Source: Ilyomonas sp965219515 (GTDB taxonomy: Bacteria; Bacteroidota; Bacteroidia; Chitinophagales; Chitinophagaceae). From it: DNA of 64,000 nt. Positions 9,815-19,240 of the stretch are shown in pieces. A program made the position numbers and the translations under genes. The notes below the pieces were generated by a model. That model saw nothing but the letters and a program-made list of their open reading frames with translations, ran no database searches and was not told the origin of the DNA. The number at the start of each line of letters is the position of its first letter. Positions within the stretch are counted from its first letter, which is position 1. Location: contig OZ244776.1 in assembly GCA_965219515.1 (NCBI GenBank), positions 2,418,001 to 2,482,000 of the forward strand, given 5' to 3'.

Positions 9815-11314
9815 ATGGGAAAACCAACCGGATTCTTAGAGTTTGACAGAGAATTGCCTGCCAAACGCCCGGTGCAGGAACGCCTGAACGATTACCGGGA
9901 ATTTGCGAATCCTTATGCGCCTGAAAAACTAAACCAGCAGGCTGCTCGCTGCATGGATTGCGGCGTTCCGTTTTGCCACAACGGTTGCCCGTTAGGCAAC
10001 ATTATTCCCGAATTTAACGATGCCGTTTATCGCGAAAGCTGGGAAGAAGCGTACGAAATTCTTATTTCTACCAATAATTTTCCTGAGTTTACGGGTCGCA
10101 TTTGCCCCGCTCCCTGCGAAAGTGCCTGCGTGCTTGGCATCAACCAGCCGCCGATTACCATTGAGGAAATAGAAAAGCACATTATTGAAATTGCATTTTT
10201 AAAAGGCCTGGTAAAACCGCGCAAGCCCAATGTAAGAACCGGGAAAAAGATAGCCGTTATCGGTTCCGGTCCGGCAGGTCTGGCGGCGGCCGCACAGTTG
10301 AATTACGCGGGTCATAGCGTAACCGTTTTTGAGCGTGATGATATGCCGGGCGGCCTGCTTCGCTATGGCATTCCTGATTTCAAATTAGAAAAAAAAATCA
10401 TTGACCGGCGTATTGACCTGATGAAAGAAGAAGGTGTTGTATTTAAGTGCAATGCCAACGTGGGCGTAAATGTGAAACTAAATGATTTGCTGCGCGAATC
10501 TCACGCGATTGTATTGGCAGGTGGTTGTACGGTGCCGCGAAATTTGTCAATCCCTGGTCGCAATTTGAACGGCGTACATTATGCGATGGAATTTTTAAAA
10601 CAGCAAAACAAACGGATAGCTAACAAAAATCCATTTGATAACAAGCTGTTTGAAAGCAATATTCTGGACAAAGAAGTAACAGCAGATGGCAAGCATGTGG
10701 TAGTAATTGGCGGTGGCGATACCGGAAGCGATTGCGTTGGCACATCAAACCGGCATGGCGCCGCTTCGGTTACACAATTTGAGCTAATGCCGCAACCGCC
10801 GTCAGACAGAACGCAGCACATGCCTTGGCCGTCTTATCCAATGTTGTTGAAACACACTTCATCACACGAGGAAGGTGCCCGCCGCCACTGGGCAATTGCC
10901 ACAAAAGAATTTGTGGGCGATGAAAACGGAAACCTGGCTGCATTAAAAATTGTTGATATGGAATGGAAACTGTCTTACGACGGCAAACCTGTTCAGCAAT
11001 CTGAAGTGCCGGGCAGCGAGCGTCTCATTCCCTGCCAACTGGCTTTGCTGGCAATGGGCTTTGTTCATCCGCAGCGAAAAGGATTGTTGGAACAACTGGA
11101 AGTTGCACTTGACGAGCGCGGCAATGTAAAAGCCGGAGAAAAAGAATATCAGACAAACATTGCTAAAATATTTGCCTGCGGCGATATGCGCAGAGGTCAA
11201 TCGCTTGTGGTTTGGGCTATCAGCGAGGGCAGAGAATGCGCGCGAAAAACGGATGAGTTCTTAATGGGTATTTCAAAGCTGGAAAGCAAGGATGTGAATG
11301 TAATGGCTGTGTGA
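9815..11314 (+). CDS. gltD: Glutamate synthase, small subunit
   Basis: The small subunit oxidises NAD(P)H and passes electrons through FAD and Fe-S clusters to GltB. The 499-residue product begins with the Cys-rich 4Fe-4S region (Cys46, 49, 54 and 58, then CPAPCESAC), followed by the FAD fingerprint VIGSGPAGLAAA and a second dinucleotide-binding motif VVIGGGDTGSDC for NAD(P)H. Length and motif order match the GltD family exactly. It is on the same strand as gltB with a 171-base gap that contains a short degenerate repeat, so the pair may be one operon or have an extra promoter. The convergent dusB gene ends 80 bases downstream. Confidence 0.96.
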   Translation: MGKPTGFLEFDRELPAKRPVQERLNDYREFANPYAPEKLNQQAARCMDCGVPFCHNGCPLGNIIPEFNDAVYRESWEEAYEILISTNNFPEFTGRICPAPCESACVLGINQPPITIEEIEKHIIEIAFLKGLVKPRKPNVRTGKKIAVIGSGPAGLAAAAQLNYAGHSVTVFERDDMPGGLLRYGIPDFKLEKKIIDRRIDLMKEEGVVFKCNANVGVNVKLNDLLRESHAIVLAGGCTVPRNLSIPGRNLNGVHYAMEFLKQQNKRIANKNPFDNKLFESNILDKEVTADGKHVVVIGGGDTGSDCVGTSNRHGAASVTQFELMPQPPSDRTQHMPWPSYPMLLKHTSSHEEGARRHWAIATKEFVGDENGNLAALKIVDMEWKLSYDGKPVQQSEVPGSERLIPCQLALLAMGFVHPQRKGLLEQLEVALDERGNVKAGEKEYQTNIAKIFACGDMRRGQSLVVWAISEGRECARKTDEFLMGISKLESKDVNVMAV

Positions 11315-11394
11315 AAAAAAGCCTGGTTAACTTTAGGTGAAAAAAGGTCGCAACGATTAATATGTAGTGGTAACTCTTTTTTATATTAGCCATC

Positions 11395-12390
11395 TTATGC
11401 TTCCACAGCTTCTGTCTGCGCATAATAGCTTTCAATTTCATCCAGCACTTCATATATTTCTGATACCGTTGACAGATGAACCAATTTCTGACGATACTCT
11501 TTAATATGGGGATAACCTTTAATATAATTGGTATAATGCCTGCGCATTTCAAGCACACCGAGTACCTCGCCTTTCCAAGCTACTGATTTCTGAAGATGCT
11601 GCTTAATGACTTCAATACGCTGCGGCATGGCTGGTGGCGGCATCATTTCGCTGGTTTCAAAATAATGTTTGATTTCATTAAAAATCCACGGATAACCAAT
11701 GGCAGCCCGACCAATCATAATGCCGTCCACACCATACCGGTTTTTATATTCCCATGCTTTTTGAGGCGTATCAATGTCTCCGTTGCCAAACACAGGAATA
11801 TGAACCTGCGGATTATTTTTAACGGCTGCTATCAACCGCCAATCGGCTTCGCCCCTATACATCTGCGCACGGGTACGTCCGTGTATGGCAAGTGCCTGAA
11901 TGCCGGCATCCTGCAACCGCAAAGCCACTTCTTCTATGTTTTTTGAGTCATCGTCCCAGCCAAGACGCGTTTTTACAGTTACCGGCTTGTTGGTGCTTTT
12001 TACAACCGCTTTGGTAAGCCGAACCATTAAGTCAACATCTTTAAGTACCGCAGCACCCGCGCCTTTGCTGACAACTTTTTTTACAGGGCAACCAAAATTA
12101 ATATCCACCAGATCGGGATTTACAGCTTCTACAATGCGTGCGCTCATTGCCATCGCATCTTCATCTCCGCCAAAAATCTGAATGCCAACAGGTCGCTCCT
12201 CTTCATAAATATCTAATTTTTGCCTGCTTTTGATGGCGTCGCGAATCAGTCCCTCGCTGCTGATAAATTCGGTGTACATCAGATCGGCGCCGCTGGCTTT
12301 ACACACCGCCCGAAACGGTGGATCGCTGACGTCTTCCATCGGCGCAAGAAGCAGGGCAAAATTGGGCAGCGTTATATTTCCAATGTTCAT
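11395..12390 (-). CDS. dusB: tRNA-dihydrouridine synthase (DusB type)
   Basis: An FMN enzyme that reduces uridines in the D-loop of tRNA with NADPH. The 331-residue TIM-barrel protein starts with LLLAPMEDVSDPPFR and carries the catalytic Cys101 in INFGCPVKKV, later KTRLGWDD, IHGRTRAQMY and the FMN phosphate region GIMIGRAAIGYPWIF. The short C-terminal helical domain binds tRNA. Length and motifs fit DusB, though assignment within the Dus family is by overall pattern only. It stands alone between convergent gltD and the divergent CPBP protease gene. Confidence 0.93.
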   Translation of the reverse strand: MNIGNITLPNFALLLAPMEDVSDPPFRAVCKASGADLMYTEFISSEGLIRDAIKSRQKLDIYEEERPVGIQIFGGDEDAMAMSARIVEAVNPDLVDINFGCPVKKVVSKGAGAAVLKDVDLMVRLTKAVVKSTNKPVTVKTRLGWDDDSKNIEEVALRLQDAGIQALAIHGRTRAQMYRGEADWRLIAAVKNNPQVHIPVFGNGDIDTPQKAWEYKNRYGVDGIMIGRAAIGYPWIFNEIKHYFETSEMMPPPAMPQRIEVIKQHLQKSVAWKGEVLGVLEMRRHYTNYIKGYPHIKEYRQKLVHLSTVSEIYEVLDEIESYYAQTEAVEA

Positions 12391-12528
12391 AATTCTGTTA
12401 CATTATGTAGTATATAATTGTGAGAGGCAAAAAGTGAGATATGATTTATGTTACCATCAGTTTTGTTCCGACTTAAATTCCTATACCTTGTTCTTACCAT
12501 TTATCTTCGCAAAGTTACATACAGAATT

Positions 12529-13515
12529 ATGAGTACAGCGTATGGCAATTCTTCGCGCGGCATTAGTCCGGTCGGGCAGTTTGGAATATTATTGGGGTTA
12601 TTAGGAGCCGGATTTATGTTAGCGGGCATCTTTTCAGTTATTATCATAAAAATAATGCTGCATGTGCCTTTGCAAAACGTAGCTTCAGCTATACTTGACC
12701 CGAAAAATGTTCAGGCTGCCCGATTGATACAGGTAGTAAGTACACTGGTTTTATTTGCCGTGCCTGCCATTGCTTTTGCCGCCATCGTCAACCGTAAACC
12801 TTTGCAATATCTGGGTTTTGCCACCCATTCAACTGCCAGGCAGTTTTATATTGTTTTATTATTGATTATCGCCGCCTTGTTTGCGCAAAGCGCCATTTCG
12901 CAGTTAAATGAAATGATACCGCTTTCCAAAAGTCTGGAGCAATATTTTAAACAGCTTGAATCAGAATATACAAAACAGGTGTTGGGCATGGCGCAAATGA
13001 AAACGTTCGGCGATTACATTTATGCGCTTGTGATACTCGCATTTCTTCCGGCGTTGTTTGAAGAGATGTTTTTCCGCGGTGCCTTGCAGCAGGTTTTTAT
13101 CGGGTTATTTCGCAATGCGTTTTGGGGCATTTTAATAACAAGTATTTTTTTCAGCGCGGCTCATTTTTCGTTTTACGGTTTTCTAACGCGTATGTTTTTG
13201 GGGTTGTTGTTAGGTTATATTTTTTATTATGGTAAAAATATCTGGCTGAATGTTTCGGCTCATTTCTTAAACAATGCCGTTGTGGTTACAGGTTTATACC
13301 TGTTAAGCCGGTCGGGCAAACTGACGGAAAAAAGCATGGAAGATGAAAACTATCCGGTTTATGTAGGTCTGCTTGCCATTGTTGCGGTGCTGGCGTTGTT
13401 TACTTTTTTTAAACGGGAATCTGTGAAAACGGTTTTGGTTACGCAAGAAAATGTAACGGAAGAATACCAGATTCCAACTGATTTAGATAATAGAAATGAT
13501 GACTCTGTCCAATAA
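12529..13515 (+). CDS. CPBP (CAAX/Abi) family intramembrane metalloprotease
   Basis: A 328-residue membrane protein with about eight hydrophobic segments. The three family motifs are present in order: EExxxR (EEMFFRG), FxxxH (FSAAHFSFYG) and a third His with Asn (HFLNNAV), which together bind the catalytic metal inside the membrane. Such proteases act on prenylated or membrane peptides; the target here is unknown. The frame opens at 12448, but the ATG at 12529 is preferred because a promoter-like TATCTTCG lies at 12502-12509 and the earlier part is not protein-like. The C-terminal tail (about 30 residues) is acidic and cytoplasmic. The next gene converges, 6 bases away. Confidence 0.88.
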   Translation: MSTAYGNSSRGISPVGQFGILLGLLGAGFMLAGIFSVIIIKIMLHVPLQNVASAILDPKNVQAARLIQVVSTLVLFAVPAIAFAAIVNRKPLQYLGFATHSTARQFYIVLLLIIAALFAQSAISQLNEMIPLSKSLEQYFKQLESEYTKQVLGMAQMKTFGDYIYALVILAFLPALFEEMFFRGALQQVFIGLFRNAFWGILITSIFFSAAHFSFYGFLTRMFLGLLLGYIFYYGKNIWLNVSAHFLNNAVVVTGLYLLSRSGKLTEKSMEDENYPVYVGLLAIVAVLALFTFFKRESVKTVLVTQENVTEEYQIPTDLDNRNDDSVQ

Positions 13516-13521
13516 AACAAT

Positions 13522-14250
13522 TTATGGCTTTGCGCCATCCGTTTTCAATTTATCATTCACATAATACAAAATTTCATCGTCTGCCGGATGTTGGCGAAGC
13601 CAGTCGTAGGTAGGCGTGTATTTGCGCATAAAACCAATTAAGGAATCGCCTTTCAAACCGCTGATCTGCGAGATTTTCTGAGGAGAAAAGCGGTAATCTA
13701 TATAAGCCTGTTTTTCAAGATAATTGAACGTGGAATAGGCTGCGTTACGGTCTTTGGTTCGCTTGCGGGCAAAAGCGTCTAAATTAATTCCGATGCCTGC
13801 GCCCATATTATCCGCCTTACTTATTTTCGGCATTTTGCCAATGCCGCCCATATCGCTTACAAATTCTTCTCTGCGGTGCAGACTGTCTAACTGATAACGC
13901 GTATAACCCTGCGTGGTTACCGTTACACCGGGCAATATTTCATTTACCCGAATCAATGAAATTTGCAAGGTATCAGCCAGATTGCTGATCGCTTTTACCG
14001 TGTCAAAATTATAATTAAACGCATTGATGAAAATCAGGTCGCCACGCGAAGCGGAAATGCTGAAAAACCCGTTTTGATCGGGCGTTATCATCTTCTTTGT
14101 TGATTCGTTGGTTATGATTGCATTTACTATTGGTACGCCTGTAATGCTATCGCGCACATATCCTTTTACCAATCGTTTTTGCGCCGTTGCCATAAGAGAA
14201 AATAGCAGCATCAGGACAATCAGCGAAGCATATTTTTTTACATAAATCAT
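13522..14250 (-). CDS. Exported protein with carboxypeptidase-regulatory-like domain
   Basis: A 242-residue protein with a signal peptide cut near ATAQ (residues 21-24), then a carboxypeptidase D regulatory-like beta-sandwich (KGYVRDSITGVPIVNAIITNES...DQNGFFSISA), the module often found at the start of SusC proteins. The remaining 140 residues contain a YTRYQLDSLHRREEF stretch and a C-terminal part with no known domain. It is periplasmic or surface-attached. It stands alone, ending next to the convergent CPBP gene, and no transporter follows. The function is unknown. Confidence 0.8.
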   Translation of the reverse strand: MIYVKKYASLIVLMLLFSLMATAQKRLVKGYVRDSITGVPIVNAIITNESTKKMITPDQNGFFSISASRGDLIFINAFNYNFDTVKAISNLADTLQISLIRVNEILPGVTVTTQGYTRYQLDSLHRREEFVSDMGGIGKMPKISKADNMGAGIGINLDAFARKRTKDRNAAYSTFNYLEKQAYIDYRFSPQKISQISGLKGDSLIGFMRKYTPTYDWLRQHPADDEILYYVNDKLKTDGAKP

Positions 14251-14282
14251 GCACCTGAAATATCAAGAATAATGCCTTTGTG

Positions 14283-14345
14283 AGGAAGGTTTAAGGTGTG
14301 AGCTGTAAGGTATCAGTTATGAGCCTTTAGCTATCAGCTTTCAGA
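14283..14345. repeat. Degenerate AGCTATCAGCTTTCAG-type intergenic repeat
   Basis: The gap upstream of the previous gene holds imperfect copies of a short motif (AGCTGTAAGGTATCAG, TTAGCTATCAGCTTTCAG). The same motif recurs at 33805-33850 and, in frame, inside the 3' end of rlmN at 38501-38533. A weak hairpin (CAGAAAA/TTTTCTG, 14342-14364) follows and may end the DUF5689 transcript. Confidence 0.5.
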
Positions 14346-14389
14346 AAATAGTTTTAGTTTTCTGCACTTAGGCAAATGGCTTTCCTTTA

Positions 14390-16408
14390 TTATCGTATGC
14401 CCAAACCAGACGCATCATCCTTAGCACCAACAATCCATTCGCCGGCGGAAGATGATGCCCAGTTTGTATTTCCGGTTGTTACCGATATTTTTCTTTTTAC
14501 AGAATGATCTACCGCGCCGCTTGTATTACCGGCAATCGTCCAGCTTGTGCCCGGATCAATACCTACTACGCCGAATATATCTGTTACAACGCCTTCCTTT
14601 TCTAAGGTGATGGCATCATCTCCATTAAAATTACAAACCGAAGAGCTGTGCGCCGTAACGCCGGCAGGCAAAGAAAGCGCCGCCTTAGGATTTTGTATAA
14701 CGATGATACCGCCCGCGGGTAACGTAGCAGCCCCGAACAACGTATCTAAGATTGCCTGACTGTCCGCCGTTGAGCCGCCGTTGGCATAAAGCTTCACCAC
14801 ATATTTTGAAAGATCGGCCGGTTCTGAACCGCCGTTGTAAATTTCTAAATACTTATTGTCGGAAGATCCTTTAATATATTCGGATATAAACAGACCGGAG
14901 CCGGTCTGAGGCATTATGGTTGTATCTGTGTTATTACTGCCTGAGGTTACTTCCGTTATATCATTCGTATTTCGTATCTGAAACTGTTTTGTGGCGCCAT
15001 AAAAACTGCCGTAACCAATCCAGTCTTTTGCGTCGGACGGCAATGCATTTGCAGCAAACGATGCACTGTTTGAAGTATATAAAGTTATGTCGCCGGTTGC
15101 ATCGCTCAGTTTTTGATTGCCGCCGAAAGAAACTGCGCCTGAAGCCGTTGCGCTTTTGATTTTTATCAGGGTAAACTCGATATCCGACAAAGCAGCACTC
15201 AAATTCTGAACGTTGATTTCAACCGGGAAAACCGTTTTATTGGTAGCAACAGGTGTTGGTTTGGCAGTTCCGTAAATGGTTTTAATTTCTAACGAACCCC
15301 GATAGTTTATCAGTGAGTCGCCGGTTATATCCAGCACAATTGAATCACCAATATTATAAGAAACCGTACCGCCAAAATAAACCGAAATGCCACGATCGCC
15401 ATCCTGCAAAACCACCGAGCCGGATGAAATATTTTTATTCAACGCATCAGAAATAACAACACCGCCAATTTTGTAAAAACCCAGCTTACTGTCTTTGCCT
15501 TTGTATAAGTCGCGTATCGCTTTAATGGAAGTGAGCGGCGCATCGTCGGAAGGCGGTTTGGCGCCATCACAACGCGGATTTATAAATTGAACATCCGATG
15601 TATCGCGAATAATAACCTGTGGCGTAATGCGGTTGTTATACGGACTTTTATAATAGGCATAAACCGCCGTCAGCGTTCCGTTTCCGTTGGGAACATTTAC
15701 ATTGGCGAAATAAGAAAATCCACTCGTTCTGATAATCATCGTATCGTTAGAACTGCAACCTTTCACAATAATATTGGCATCGGTTTTTGATGTTGGCGAA
15801 GCGTATGCATAAGTCTTTGCTGTGTCTGTTGCCTTTACTTCAAAATTGTCAAACTGCACCAGCATGTACATATATTTAGCCGGGTTACTTTTTAAATCGG
15901 CAATGCTTACAATCGCAGGTACTGCCGGCATGTTGGTTTCCCCTTTAACCAGATACTGATCTTTTAACCGGCTGGCAATGCCCGAAACTGCGCCGCCGTT
16001 ATCCGGGGTTCCGCCAACATAGATGAGACCGGCATCTTCCGCCATATACAATCCTTTCATTTTTATATACACTTTTCGTCCGATAGGAAACGAAGCGTAT
16101 AAATTATAATCGTCAATATGTACCGCAATACCACCGGTAGAATCCTGCAAGACAATCTGCTTATAAAAATTTCCGCTCGAATCGTTGGCAATCACAACAC
16201 CGGCGATTATCATATCCGCCGTAATGGAATCTACCTGTCCCAATACGTGCATCGCTTTCAATGCCTCAATACTGGTAGTTGCCGTAATATCAGGCGGAAT
16301 ATAAGCCGGCGGGGCATCAAATTTTTTATTGCACGAAACGACAATGACAACAAACATTGCCATTACAAAGGCTGTTAAAAACAGAAGTTTTGATTGTTTT
16401 GTTTTCAT
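14390..16408 (-). CDS. DUF5689 and lamin-tail domain lipoprotein
   Basis: A 672-residue surface lipoprotein (start ATG 16408, lipobox VVSC near residue 26). It contains two DUF5689-type regions: roughly residues 45-290 (IEALKAMHVLGQ...GIAVHIDDYNLY) and 290-500 (IRDLYKGKDSKL...GISVYFGG). These OB-fold-like modules are common in Bacteroidota exported proteins. A lamin-tail domain (LFISEYIKGSSDNKYLEIYNG) closes the protein. The frame extends up to 16582, but that part overlaps the neighbouring receptor gene and lacks a signal. It follows the TonB receptor gene after 49 bases and is presumably its accessory lipoprotein. The ligand is unknown. Confidence 0.85.
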   Translation of the reverse strand: MKTKQSKLLFLTAFVMAMFVVIVVSCNKKFDAPPAYIPPDITATTSIEALKAMHVLGQVDSITADMIIAGVVIANDSSGNFYKQIVLQDSTGGIAVHIDDYNLYASFPIGRKVYIKMKGLYMAEDAGLIYVGGTPDNGGAVSGIASRLKDQYLVKGETNMPAVPAIVSIADLKSNPAKYMYMLVQFDNFEVKATDTAKTYAYASPTSKTDANIIVKGCSSNDTMIIRTSGFSYFANVNVPNGNGTLTAVYAYYKSPYNNRITPQVIIRDTSDVQFINPRCDGAKPPSDDAPLTSIKAIRDLYKGKDSKLGFYKIGGVVISDALNKNISSGSVVLQDGDRGISVYFGGTVSYNIGDSIVLDITGDSLINYRGSLEIKTIYGTAKPTPVATNKTVFPVEINVQNLSAALSDIEFTLIKIKSATASGAVSFGGNQKLSDATGDITLYTSNSASFAANALPSDAKDWIGYGSFYGATKQFQIRNTNDITEVTSGSNNTDTTIMPQTGSGLFISEYIKGSSDNKYLEIYNGGSEPADLSKYVVKLYANGGSTADSQAILDTLFGAATLPAGGIIVIQNPKAALSLPAGVTAHSSSVCNFNGDDAITLEKEGVVTDIFGVVGIDPGTSWTIAGNTSGAVDHSVKRKISVTTGNTNWASSSAGEWIVGAKDDASGLGIR

Positions 16409-16457
16409 AATGATTTTTGATTGAAAGAATGGATGGAAGGAAGAAGGAAATTCATTT

Positions 16458-19061
16458 TTAGAAACGAAGCTGAAGGCTGATAAAATAGTTAAGACCGTAG
16501 CCATAATAATATTTGGGCGGAAACTTTTGCAGATTTTGTGTGGCAGGTGATGAAAAATCGTAGCGCAATTGCTCGTAGCCACCGGTGATTATGTTTTTAT
16601 TGTTGATGAGATTACTTACGCCTGCATTCATGCCGACGTAAAGCGGACGTTTACCGGCGCCAATGTATGTATGCGGAACTTTCCATGAGTAGCCACCAAA
16701 AAAATCGAGGGTATATTGTGCCGGTAAGCGCGTCTGGGCTAACACAGCGCGCGTCTTTTCGTCGTTGGGATCGTTTACGCCGTCGGTAGCGGCATAGGTG
16801 CGGCGCAACGGATTGAAATCAAGCCACACCCGGTTGAAATAATTTCCCGTTAGGCTTATAAACCAAAACTTTGGCGAACGATACATTGCGCCTAAACTAT
16901 ACGCTTCCTGCGGCGTGCCCGCGATTCTGAAGTTTTTAGAATAAACGGTGGCTTCGGCAATGGTTTCCGCCGTGTTATCAACCGTTACAACCGCGTGCTG
17001 GCGACTATTGTAATAATAACGACCAACCGAAGCCGCGCCGTTGAGAGAAATATTGCGCGCCACCTTTATTTCCGCACCAAATTCGCCACCGAAATACAAC
17101 CTGTTAATATTGCTTAGCGCATAGTTTACAAAATCCTGGTATTCATCATAATAAAATGTCATTACATTAAAGCCATGCAGCATGGAAGTGTAATATCCCG
17201 TAGCCCGGAATTTAATTTTCGGTGCGTTTAACACATAGCCGCCTTCCGCGGTTTTGATGGTTTCGCTGCGTAGATTATCCTGCGTAAAATCGCGTGTGCG
17301 CGGGGAAATGTATGCGTTGTCGTAGTATGGCGCCCGGCTAACAACAGCACCGTTTACATAAAAATAATTTCTTCCGTTTAGTTTGTAGGTAATGCCGCCT
17401 TTGGCAGAGATATTATCAAAAATATTCACAGCAGATTTACCAAAAGAATGATCGGGGAACAACCCATTTCGCACATTGCCCGAACGCCAGTATTTAGTTT
17501 GCGATACTTCGGCGGCGGCATAAAAATCAATCTTTTTACAGGTAAAAACCAACTGCAGCCATTCCAGCGGCTTGTTGATGTTAATGTTATAATCATAACC
17601 ATATTTTCCGCCATTGCTTACTATCCGGTTCGGATGGTTGAGATCGTTTTGATACGCATCGGGATTACCGGGAAAAGAACGCTGTGCAAACTGGTTTAGG
17701 TTTATCCAAAACTGCCCGCCCAATAAATCGTTTACCCGTTGAAAATAATTGTTTCGGGTTGACTGAAAACTGATGCCGCCTGTGAGTCCGATGTTTTCGG
17801 CCAGACGGCTGTTGATAATTACGTTCGCTGCAAAACGATTTACGCGCGTTACTCTTTCTCCCAACATATAAAAAGAGCGGTTGCCGCTGATGGTATTGCC
17901 CGTAACACCATTCGCATTTTCAATAACAGAATTGTTCTCTCTGTTTACGTTATACAAATTATCCCAGTTGATTTGCCTGGCGGCTTCATTTTCTCTCAAC
18001 TCATTTCTAACCTGCTGCGCCGTTGCATTGTTGCCGTTGGCTTCATAAAAACCAGGCAAATAGCGATAATAGTCGGGGCGCGGATCGGCGGCATTGTACC
18101 AGTCGAGACCCGAAACAGACCTCTCGCCAAACGAATACAACACAGAGCTTACCAGATTGGTTTTGTTGGTGATACGGAAATCGTGCGTTATAATAAAAAC
18201 AGGCTGATTGGTTTTTGCCACGTTTGCGTTTCGCTTTTTACCGTTTTGATAGCCCCACGACGGATTGTAATAATGCGTTCCTGCCAGGCTCATCATTTCC
18301 TGCGTGGCGGCTGCCTGTCTGCCGTTTTCGGCTGGCGCGTCAAAGGCAATCAGCGACAATATCTGCTTTTGCCCTAATTTTTTATCGGCGGCAACAAACC
18401 AGCTTTTGCTGTTATAATAAGTTCCCGGCACATAACCTTCTCCTGCATACCGAAGACTGCCCGATACTGTGAACGCCCATCCTTTTTTTGACAAGCCGGT
18501 GCTATGCGTGATAATAGCGCGATGCGTGTAACTGCGGTTGGACAATGCATAGCTGACGCTGGTTTGTTTTCTTTGCCTGCCGGCACGAACATCAAAATTG
18601 GTATTGGTGCTAATGTCGCCGAAAGCGAATGTATTGTACCGAATCCCGAAGTTTACATCGCGGTTCCGGAACACATCATTCAGTCCGCCCCATAACCCCC
18701 ACGGCGTGAAACCGTTGTCGAGATTGTCCATCTGAATACCATTGATATATACACTCGAAAAATCGGCGTCGTAGCCCCTCAGCCGGAAACGCGCGGGACT
18801 GAAACTGAAAGAAGCGGCGTTATAAAAAGGGTCTCTGCCTGCCGTTAGCTGCGAAGAAATGTTGCGGCTGCCGGCATCATTAAAATCATTGTCGTCTAAC
18901 GAAAGGGAGGGAATATTATCCAGCGCGCTTTCCTGCGCTTCTTCAACAATGGCAGAATCAACTTTAACAGCGGTCTGGGTAGTATCAGGGTTTGTATAAG
19001 TTTGGGCGTAGGCGCTACTCAGCGCAGCGATGCACAAACCCGCAAGCAGCAGCTTTCTCAT
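16458..19061 (-). CDS. TonB-dependent outer-membrane receptor
   Basis: An 867-residue outer-membrane protein with a signal peptide (cut after SAYAQ, about residue 20), a plug domain (FRLRGYDADFSSVYINGIQMDN) and a long C-terminal barrel rich in alternating aromatic strands, ending in F (YFISLQLRF). It lacks the N-terminal carboxypeptidase-like domain and the long SusC-specific regions, so it is an ordinary TonB receptor rather than a SusC. It imports a substrate with energy from TonB. A lipoprotein gene with DUF5689 and lamin-tail domains follows in the same direction. The two together resemble an uptake pair, but nothing in the sequence names the substrate. Confidence 0.9.
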   Translation of the reverse strand: MRKLLLAGLCIAALSSAYAQTYTNPDTTQTAVKVDSAIVEEAQESALDNIPSLSLDDNDFNDAGSRNISSQLTAGRDPFYNAASFSFSPARFRLRGYDADFSSVYINGIQMDNLDNGFTPWGLWGGLNDVFRNRDVNFGIRYNTFAFGDISTNTNFDVRAGRQRKQTSVSYALSNRSYTHRAIITHSTGLSKKGWAFTVSGSLRYAGEGYVPGTYYNSKSWFVAADKKLGQKQILSLIAFDAPAENGRQAAATQEMMSLAGTHYYNPSWGYQNGKKRNANVAKTNQPVFIITHDFRITNKTNLVSSVLYSFGERSVSGLDWYNAADPRPDYYRYLPGFYEANGNNATAQQVRNELRENEAARQINWDNLYNVNRENNSVIENANGVTGNTISGNRSFYMLGERVTRVNRFAANVIINSRLAENIGLTGGISFQSTRNNYFQRVNDLLGGQFWINLNQFAQRSFPGNPDAYQNDLNHPNRIVSNGGKYGYDYNININKPLEWLQLVFTCKKIDFYAAAEVSQTKYWRSGNVRNGLFPDHSFGKSAVNIFDNISAKGGITYKLNGRNYFYVNGAVVSRAPYYDNAYISPRTRDFTQDNLRSETIKTAEGGYVLNAPKIKFRATGYYTSMLHGFNVMTFYYDEYQDFVNYALSNINRLYFGGEFGAEIKVARNISLNGAASVGRYYYNSRQHAVVTVDNTAETIAEATVYSKNFRIAGTPQEAYSLGAMYRSPKFWFISLTGNYFNRVWLDFNPLRRTYAATDGVNDPNDEKTRAVLAQTRLPAQYTLDFFGGYSWKVPHTYIGAGKRPLYVGMNAGVSNLINNKNIITGGYEQLRYDFSSPATQNLQKFPPKYYYGYGLNYFISLQLRF

Positions 19062-19142
19062 CGAATTAGTTTGGTTATTTGACAGGCAAAATAATTCTTA
19101 AAAATGAGTTTGTAAAAAAATTTTTGGAGTTATTAAAAATAA

Positions 19143-19179
19143 AAAAGAGGCTGTCTCGGTTTTTAAGACAGCCTCTTTT
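19143..19179 (-). terminator. Rho-independent terminator after the first SusCD operon
   Basis: A perfect 14-bp inverted repeat (19143-19156 with 19166-19179) around a 9-base loop, with a T-rich tail on the - strand. It lies 62 bases past the susD stop codon at 19241. Confidence 0.88.
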
Positions 19180-19240
19180 GCAAAAGTTTCAAATCCTTTT
19201 TATGTATTACAGATATGGAATGACTATTTCTAATTTTTAT

